This document shows positions 21,730 through 25,392 of a DNA stretch of 25,392 nucleotides, in pieces. Every line of letters begins with the position of its first letter. Within the stretch, counting starts at the first letter, position 1. Under the pieces are notes generated by a model. That model worked only from the letters and a program-made list of their open reading frames with translations. It had not been told where the DNA came from and searched no databases. The DNA comes from a virus. The stretch covers positions 1 through 25,392 of the IMG/VR virus record IMGVR_UViG_3300025889_000868; one strand, written 5' to 3'. A program made the position numbers and the translations under genes.

Positions 21730-21929
21730 TGTACACCGTATTGAATTATGTGACTGCTTTCTTTCAGGTAGTTGTTGTGAATTGTATTCAACCAACTAAT
21801 TGGGAATATTGCTACAGAGTAGATCAATGGTTGATTCCAGATGTGATAGAAGGTTATCAACTCTGGAGTGGACAAAAACATCCTTATCAATCAGAGAAGG
21901 ATTATTTGGAAGGTCAATCCGATAGGTGA
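21729..21929 (+). CDS. Small hypothetical protein ending inside tRNA-Ser
   Basis: A 66-residue protein. The ATG at 21729 overlaps the previous stop (TGATG) and is preferred to TTG 21726. The N-terminus is hydrophobic (MYTVLNYVTAFFQVVVVNCI) and could be a membrane segment or signal; the remainder is aromatic-rich (TNWEYCYRVDQWLIP). Its last 22 bases are also the first 22 bases of the tRNA-Ser gene, so the two products cannot both come from one processed transcript without loss of the mRNA end. No family recognised. Confidence 0.58.
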   Translation: MYTVLNYVTAFFQVVVVNCIQPTNWEYCYRVDQWLIPDVIEGYQLWSGQKHPYQSEKDYLEGQSDR

Positions 21930-21997
21930 CGGAACCGCTCTTGAAAAGCGTTGAGGTGTTAAAGCCCTTGGGAGTTCGACTCTCCCACCTTCCGCCA
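21908..21997 (+). tRNA. tRNA-Ser (TGA), CCA encoded
   Basis: Acceptor GGAAGGT pairs exactly with ACCTTCC at 21987-21993. The anticodon loop CTTGAAA holds TGA at 21942-21944. The long variable arm expected of a class II tRNA is present, and the 3' GCCA is encoded (21994-21997). Reads TCA. It overlaps the end of the upstream protein gene and abuts tRNA-Pro. Confidence 0.93.
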
Positions 21998-22068
21998 CGG
22001 GGCGTAGTATAGTGGCAGAATGTCGCGTTTGGGACGCGGAGGTGTAAGTTCGATTCTTACCGCCCCGA
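21998..22068 (+). tRNA. tRNA-Pro (TGG)
   Basis: Acceptor CGGGGCG pairs exactly with CGCCCCG at 22061-22067. Anticodon stem TCGCG/CGCGG encloses TTTGGGA with TGG at 22030-22032. It starts directly after the CCA of tRNA-Ser, so both are probably cut from one precursor. Reads CCA. Confidence 0.93.
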
Positions 22069-22096
22069 TTATATGTTTCTTATATATACTCTAACT

Positions 22097-22270
22097 ATGG
22101 AATTTTACTCCGTGGAATATTGGCAAAAGAACTGGGAAACCCTTATCGAAAGAGTAGAAGGTGGAGAGACTATAGGCATAGAAAATAATAACGGGGAAAG
22201 AGCAGTAATGTTACCAGTGGATGATGAACTCTATAAAATGTATGTTGAACTGAATAACGATGCGTCGTAA
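22097..22270 (+). CDS. Phd/YefM-like antitoxin-type protein
   Basis: A 57-residue protein that resembles the N-terminal domain of Phd/YefM antitoxins: a strand start (MEFYSVEYWQ), helix WETLIERVEGGET, strand TIGIENNNGERAVMLP and a short helix VDDELYKMYVEL. These proteins bind DNA as dimers and neutralise a toxin encoded downstream. The ATG at 22097 is preferred to an in-frame ATG at 22073, which would extend the product upstream with MFLIYTLT. It overlaps the next gene by 11 bases, the layout of toxin-antitoxin pairs, but that gene is not a known toxin family. No DNA-binding site was identified. Confidence 0.6.
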   Translation: MEFYSVEYWQKNWETLIERVEGGETIGIENNNGERAVMLPVDDELYKMYVELNNDAS

Positions 22271-22604
22271 GAACAAGTCCTATAAGAGAGTTACGGACGA
22301 CAGAAAACCAACTCTGATTAAACATTCTAAAATATGTTACTCAAAGGCAATCAAACAAAAACTAATAGACGAAGTAGATACTTCTTATCCAGGTATTCTC
22401 ATCAAATATGATACTGGATATCTTTTGGAAGATGGATGTCATCGAATAGCAAAACTTCAACAAGAAGGTGTCTATGAGTCACTGTTTTATGTTGTCACAG
22501 TGGACGAATACAAAAGTGGTCTAGTTGAAATGGTATGTGGTTCAAATTGTGTTATATTAGGTGAATGGAATCACAACAAACTTACCCCACAAAAACACCA
22601 ATGA
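22260..22604 (+). CDS. ParB-like domain protein, possible partner of the Phd-like gene
   Basis: A 114-residue protein. The segment GILIKYDTGYLLEDGCHRIA (DGCHR at 58-62), then KLQQEG and SLFYVVTVDEY, fit the ParB/sulfiredoxin-type fold, where DGxHR is the nucleotide-binding motif. It starts 11 bases before the Phd-like stop. Some ParB-fold proteins act as nucleases or CTPases, others as cofactors of DNA metabolism; none can be chosen here. A toxin role would be only a guess from gene order. It overlaps the next gene by ATGA. Confidence 0.55.
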   Translation: MRRKNKSYKRVTDDRKPTLIKHSKICYSKAIKQKLIDEVDTSYPGILIKYDTGYLLEDGCHRIAKLQQEGVYESLFYVVTVDEYKSGLVEMVCGSNCVILGEWNHNKLTPQKHQ

Positions 22605-23185
22605 AAAAGATTTCAAAAGTAAATTGGTCGTGGGATCATGGTAAAACCTCCACTGAAATTACTTATGATGATGGTGAGTTAGACAAGAGAGAAAACCTTA
22701 ACAGACCACCAACAAATCCCTCTCATGATATTGCACATTTTATATGTGGATTTAATGGTGGATATGAATGGGATTATCTTTTAGAAGACAATCAGATGGC
22801 AGAATACAATGCTGTCTTCATGGAAACACTCCTTTTTTATGGAGCAAATGTCAACATCAAAGATATAGAACCATCTACAAAAACGTTAGAAAAATTTGCT
22901 TATCTAACAACAGAGCATATGGTATGGTTTTCTAAAGACTACTACTACATACCAAAATTTGATACAGAATTGAGAAGAGAGTTTGTTTCAAACTTAGATA
23001 TATCTGTTTTCTCACAACACTACAAAGCATTCTATGATGTATTTGTCATAGAAGAGGAACTAAAAAAAGAGAATAAAGATGTTAGAGATTTTAATATATC
23101 CCTAACCATGGATTCTTCTATTGACTATACGAATGAATTTTCGTATGATTACATAACCAAGATGAAAGAACTTCTGACATATTAG
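22601..23185 (+). CDS. Conserved cyanophage protein of unknown function
   Basis: A 194-residue protein from ATG 22601 (overlap ATGA with the previous stop); an upstream ATG at 22565 would add 12 residues but has no properly spaced ribosome site. It contains NPSHDIAHFICGFNGGYEWD, which has His and Asp residues like a metal site but matches no motif I know, then several aromatic-rich helices (MVWFSKDYYYIPKF). The TAG stop shares its last base with the first base of tRNA-Ile. Function unknown. Confidence 0.55.
   Translation: MKKISKVNWSWDHGKTSTEITYDDGELDKRENLNRPPTNPSHDIAHFICGFNGGYEWDYLLEDNQMAEYNAVFMETLLFYGANVNIKDIEPSTKTLEKFAYLTTEHMVWFSKDYYYIPKFDTELRREFVSNLDISVFSQHYKAFYDVFVIEEELKKENKDVRDFNISLTMDSSIDYTNEFSYDYITKMKELLTY
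23121..23149 (+). promoter_or_regulatory. Possible promoter for tRNA-Ile/tRNA-Met, with palindrome
   Basis: TTGACT at 23121-23126 and TATGAT at 23144-23149, spacer 17, one mismatch in each. The spacer contains the inverted repeat ATACGAA/TTCGTAT (23127-23133 and 23140-23146), which reaches into the -10 and could be an operator. It lies inside the coding sequence upstream. Confidence 0.4.
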
Positions 23186-23256
23186 GGAGTGTTGCTTATT
23201 GGTTAAAGCCCATGCCTTATAAGCGTGTGAACCGAGTTCAATTCTCGGCATTCCCA
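23185..23256 (+). tRNA. tRNA-Ile (TAT)
   Basis: Acceptor GGGAGTG pairs with CATTCCC at 23249-23255. The anticodon loop CTTATAA holds TAT at 23218-23220, and the T-arm CCGAG/CTCGG with loop TTCAATT is intact. It reads ATA with an unmodified-type anticodon, not the lysidine CAT form. Its first G is the last base of the preceding TAG stop. Confidence 0.9.
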
Positions 23257-23258
23257 TC

Positions 23259-23331
23259 GCTGGTTTAGCACTTCGGTAATTGCACCCTGCTCATAACAGG
23301 ACAGAAACTGGTTCGACTCCAGTAACCAGCA
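23259..23331 (+). tRNA. tRNA-Met (CAT), elongator type
   Basis: Acceptor GCTGGTT pairs with AACCAGC at 23324-23330. The anticodon loop CTCATAA holds CAT at 23292-23294. The G1-C72 pair is intact, which excludes a bacterial initiator tRNA (normally mismatched there). A lysidine Ile2 tRNA remains possible, but a separate Ile(TAT) gene already serves ATA. Confidence 0.88.
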
Positions 23332-23333
23332 TT

Positions 23334-23353
23334 GGACAGTTTAACTACTGTCC
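23334..23353 (+). terminator. Hairpin after tRNA-Met
   Basis: Perfect 7-bp stem GGACAGT/ACTGTCC around TTAACT. No T-run follows (TCTTG only), so it is a weak terminator or a 3' processing stop. A promoter begins three bases further on. Confidence 0.5.
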
Positions 23354-23355
23354 TC

Positions 23356-23384
23356 TTGACTCACAAGGTCAAACCCCTTATAAT
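23356..23384 (+). promoter_or_regulatory. Strong sigma70-type promoter
   Basis: TTGACT at 23356-23361, spacer 17 and a perfect TATAAT at 23379-23384 in intergenic DNA. Predicted start near 23391, only 16 bases before the ATG at 23407. Confidence 0.8.
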
Positions 23385-23406
23385 ACTAAGGTCAACAAAC
23401 AAGACA

Positions 23407-23622
23407 ATGACTATCACTTCTAAGTTCAAAAAAGATCTTCAAACCCTTCGTGGTGCAGCAAACGGAGATTTCTTCCTGGATGTAAAGAATCCGAAACTTT
23501 TCAAAAAGGTCCGTAAGTTTTATGAAAACAGTGGTGTAGTGTTTTCTGGTGATCCCCTGGATGACTATGATATCCTCATCGACTGTATTGCTGAAGATCT
23601 TGAAACCGTTGAAGTCGCTTGA
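23407..23622 (+). CDS. Small hypothetical protein
   Basis: A 71-residue protein; the frame is open further upstream, but the strong promoter between 23356 and 23384 would not transcribe those earlier starts, so ATG 23407 is used. It begins MTITSKFKKDLQTLRGAANG and ends with an acidic DPLDDYDILIDCIAEDLETV. I recognise no family. The expression signal, a strong host-type promoter with a very short leader, suggests an early gene possibly acting on the host. Confidence 0.6.
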   Translation: MTITSKFKKDLQTLRGAANGDFFLDVKNPKLFKKVRKFYENSGVVFSGDPLDDYDILIDCIAEDLETVEVA

Positions 23623-23624
23623 TT

Positions 23625-23858
23625 ATGAACGTTCTACTGGAACGATTTCCTTATAGATACATTGAGTGTGGAACCCTAGAGAATGGGTTCCCTGACTATC
23701 GAATTCAAAAAGCTGATAGTTGGACCAAACGCTACAAGGATATGTATCTCCTTGACAATCAGATGCAACTTCTGACTGCTATGGAAGATTTTGATTATAC
23801 TCTCTGGCTTGATCCAGCAAGAGTTCCTTGTTATATTAAAGACTCAGTATGTCAATAA
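23625..23858 (+). CDS. Small hypothetical protein
   Basis: A 77-residue protein starting at ATG 23625, two bases after the previous stop; a TTG at 23619 is less likely. It is rich in aromatic and acidic residues (MNVLLERFPYRYIECGTLEN, YTLWLDPARVPCYI) and has three Cys. No motif recognised. Probably co-transcribed with the gene at 23407 and ended by the terminator at 23877. Confidence 0.55.
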   Translation: MNVLLERFPYRYIECGTLENGFPDYRIQKADSWTKRYKDMYLLDNQMQLLTAMEDFDYTLWLDPARVPCYIKDSVCQ

Positions 23859-23876
23859 ACTGGTCCTGGTTGGTAT

Positions 23877-23905
23877 AAGGAGGGTTGTATAAACCCTCCT
23901 TTTTT
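23877..23905 (+). terminator. Strong rho-independent terminator
   Basis: A 10-bp perfect stem AAGGAGGGTT/AACCCTCCTT (23877-23886 with 23892-23901) around GTATA, followed by a T-run to 23905. It ends the unit that begins at 23391. Confidence 0.92.
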
Positions 23906-23912
23906 GTATAAT
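23885..23912 (+). promoter_or_regulatory. Promoter overlapping the terminator
   Basis: Perfect TATAAT at 23907-23912 with TTGTAT 16 bases upstream (23885-23890). Predicted start near 23919, ahead of the ATG at 23933. The -35 is weak and is part of the terminator stem. Confidence 0.5.
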
Positions 23913-23932
23913 ATAAGAAAAGATATTCTAAA

Positions 23933-24427
23933 ATGAAAGTAGGATTTAATTGTAGTTCATTTGATTTGTTTCATGCTGGACATGTTACAATGTTGAAGAT
24001 GGAAAAACAATTGTGTGATTATCTGATTGTTGCACTTCAGGTTGACCCAACTATTGATCGTCCTGGTATTAAGAACAAACCAACACAGTCAGTGTATGAA
24101 AGGTATGTTCAAGTACAGGGATGTAAGTATGTGGATGAAATCCTTGTATATGAAACAGAAGCAGATCTTCTGAACATGATCAAGACACAATTAATTAATA
24201 TTAGATTCCTGAGTGAAGAGTATAAGGATAGAGACTTCACTGGAAAACAGTATTGTATTGATAATGGTATTGAGTTACACTTCCATAAACGTGAACATCA
24301 ATACTCTTCCACTGAACTTCGTAATAGAGTGTATGAACTTGAGAAGGTGAAGAGAGAAACCAAACAAAGTGAATCATCTATTCAACAATACTCCCCCGAA
24401 CTTCTGGAAAAATATAATCAAAAATGA
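23933..24427 (+). CDS. Cytidylyltransferase-family protein (HxGH motif)
   Basis: A 164-residue nucleotidyltransferase with FDLFHAGHVTML (His14xGlyHis17), which binds the nucleotide phosphate, and YSSTELRNRV (124-133), the counterpart of the RTxGISTTxL/SST motif. The fold is that of glycerol-3-phosphate or ethanolamine-phosphate cytidylyltransferases and of the HldE C-domain. It activates a phosphorylated alcohol or sugar as a CDP or ADP compound. Its place directly before RmlB- and RmlC-like genes (ATGA overlap) suggests a role in surface polysaccharide or lipid-head synthesis. The exact substrate cannot be read from the sequence. Confidence 0.85.
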   Translation: MKVGFNCSSFDLFHAGHVTMLKMEKQLCDYLIVALQVDPTIDRPGIKNKPTQSVYERYVQVQGCKYVDEILVYETEADLLNMIKTQLINIRFLSEEYKDRDFTGKQYCIDNGIELHFHKREHQYSSTELRNRVYELEKVKRETKQSESSIQQYSPELLEKYNQK

Positions 24428-25350
24428 CCTTACTTATTACTGGAGCAGCAGGATTTATAGGTAGTAATTTACTTCATAATCTCATTGATCTATATGATAG
24501 TGAGATTATTGTGATTGATTATCTCACTGAAATATCTAATCCAAAAAATGTTCCTGAGTTTATCAATTTATATCCAGTTGATATTTCTGATGGTTATGTC
24601 ATTGATGAGATCTTTCATAAACATAAACCAGAATATGTTTTACACCTTGCAGCTGAAAGTCATGTAGACAATTCTATCAGTAATTGTTTACCCTTCATTG
24701 ATACTAATATCAAGGGTACTGTTAATCTGATGAATGCATCACTTGAGAATAATGTGAAGAAGTTTATTCATGTTTCAACTGATGAGGTGTATGGTGCATT
24801 GGGTGAAGATGATCCTCCTTTCACAGAAGAGACACCATATGCACCACAAAATCCATATTCCGCATCTAAGGCTGCCAGTGATCATTTTGTCAGGTCATAT
24901 GTAAATACACATAATCTTCCTGCCGTTATCACCAATTGTTCAAATAATTTTGGACCAAGACAAAGTAATGACAAGTTAATTCCTAAGACTATATGTAATC
25001 TTTTACAAGGTAAGAAGGTTCCTGTGTATGGTAAGGGAGAACAGATTAGAGATTGGTTGTATGTTCAGGATCATTGTGAGGCACTCATTGAAGTCTGGAA
25101 GAATGGTAAAATAGGAGAGAAGTATAATATTGGTGGAGGAACTGAACTAAACAATCTCACTGTTGTAAGTAAGATTTTTAAATTGATGAATAAGGATTAT
25201 TCTGATATTGAATTTGTAAAAGATCGTCCTGGTCATGATTTTAGATACTCTATTGATTGTCAAAAGATTGAAGATGAGTTAGGATGGAAGTCAAGGTTTG
25301 ATTTTGATGAAGCCCTTTTAGAGACTATTAAATGGTATGAAAATTATTGA
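24424..25350 (+). CDS. rmlB: dTDP-glucose 4,6-dehydratase-like SDR enzyme
   Basis: A 308-residue extended short-chain dehydrogenase. It shows the NAD-binding GAAGFIG (7-13), AAESHVDNSI (76-85), the dehydratase signature STDEVYG (118-124) with Thr, Asp and Glu in the active site, the Tyr145-xxx-Lys149 pair in YSASK, NCSNNFGPRQ (171-180) and RDWLYVQDHCEAL. Together these fit RmlB, which converts dTDP-glucose to the 4-keto-6-deoxy sugar. It is shorter than usual (about 350), missing some C-terminal or loop sequence. A related sugar-nucleotide dehydratase or decarboxylase is possible, but the RmlC-like start after it supports dTDP-sugar synthesis. Confidence 0.85.
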   Translation: MTLLITGAAGFIGSNLLHNLIDLYDSEIIVIDYLTEISNPKNVPEFINLYPVDISDGYVIDEIFHKHKPEYVLHLAAESHVDNSISNCLPFIDTNIKGTVNLMNASLENNVKKFIHVSTDEVYGALGEDDPPFTEETPYAPQNPYSASKAASDHFVRSYVNTHNLPAVITNCSNNFGPRQSNDKLIPKTICNLLQGKKVPVYGKGEQIRDWLYVQDHCEALIEVWKNGKIGEKYNIGGGTELNNLTVVSKIFKLMNKDYSDIEFVKDRPGHDFRYSIDCQKIEDELGWKSRFDFDEALLETIKWYENY

Positions 25351-25392
25351 AACTGGTTTGAAAGATGCTCTCCTCATTGAGGTAGACAAATA
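25337..25392 (+). CDS. rmlC: RmlC-like dTDP-4-keto-sugar 3,5-epimerase (5' end only)
   Basis: Eighteen codons are visible: MKIIETGLKDALLIEVDK. RmlC proteins start in this way (MKVIETxLPGVLIIEP), and the gene follows RmlB as in rhamnose clusters. The ATG at 25337 overlaps the RmlB-like stop by 14 bases. RmlC epimerises the 4-keto sugar made by RmlB. Most of the protein is outside the window, so this rests on a short N-terminus and context. Confidence 0.6.
   Translation, partial: MKIIETGLKDALLIEVDK

Noticed and set aside
22525-22558. TTGAAA and TATATT ahead of the gene at 22601
   Set aside because: A spacer of 22 bases is outside the functional range.
22525-22600. ATG 22565 as start of the 194-residue protein
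   Set aside because: AGGTGA touches the ATG with no spacer, while ATG 22601 overlaps the previous stop as ATGA, the pattern of this genome.
1-25392. CRISPR arrays, insertion sequences, integrase or attachment sites
   Set aside because: No regularly spaced repeats, transposase or integrase motifs were seen. tRNA genes are complete and not duplicated as att sites.

Overview
The window looks like part of the genome of a marine T4-like cyanophage (a cyanomyovirus of Synechococcus or Prochlorococcus). It carries the T4 replication set (end of the gp43 polymerase, UvsX, gp41, gp61), MazG, class Ia ribonucleotide reductase and a run of virion proteins of cyanophage type. It also has T4-type late promoters (NATAAATA) and a group of tRNA genes almost all with U at the wobble position. 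The DNA is AT-rich, genes are packed with ATGA/TAATG overlaps, and all but one lie on the plus strand.

Layout. 1-6619 is one tightly overlapped run: gp43 end, uvsX, gp41, a small unknown, mazG, a small unknown, then a three-gene block of a CmoA-like SAM enzyme, an AsnB-like glutamine amidotransferase and a DNA cytosine-C5 methyltransferase. 6620-14190 is a late block of virion genes. Five NATAAATA boxes occur in it and I found none elsewhere; a perfect terminator lies at 12547. Three of its proteins look like capsid cargo: a Ca-loop protein, an HNH-like protein and a nucleotidyltransferase. 14137-18684 returns to metabolism (gp61, nrdA, nrdB) behind a strong sigma70-type promoter. 18739-19158 is an opposite-strand GIY-YIG nuclease. 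19215-23858 holds an exported lysozyme-like protein, a secreted HExxH protein, eight tRNAs (Arg, Thr, Gly, Val, Ser, Pro, Ile, Met) and small unknown genes. 23877 to the end starts a nucleotide-sugar cluster: a cytidylyltransferase, an RmlB-like dehydratase and the first codons of an RmlC-like epimerase.

The most exciting candidate is the block 3409-6619. CmoA makes carboxy-SAM, a C5-MTase could transfer its carboxymethyl group to cytosine, and an AsnB-type enzyme converts a carboxylate to an amide. Together they could make 5-carboxymethylcytosine and then 5-carbamoylmethylcytosine in phage DNA. The MTase has Arg in place of the near-invariant Asn of motif X (GRMVPP instead of GNxVPP), where a basic residue could bind the carboxylate of carboxy-SAM. 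Against this, the CmoA-like protein has Glu where E. coli CmoA has the carboxylate-binding Arg199. The pathway is an inference and is testable by mass spectrometry of virion DNA.

A second theme is capsid cargo. The nucleotidyltransferase starts MKSFFKFLSEAR, very like the capsid-targeting peptide of T4 internal protein III, and the HNH-like protein before it starts with a related peptide. Both may be packaged and injected into the host.

All calls come from reading translations and DNA motifs; no database search was run, and comparisons with E. coli and T4 proteins are from memory.
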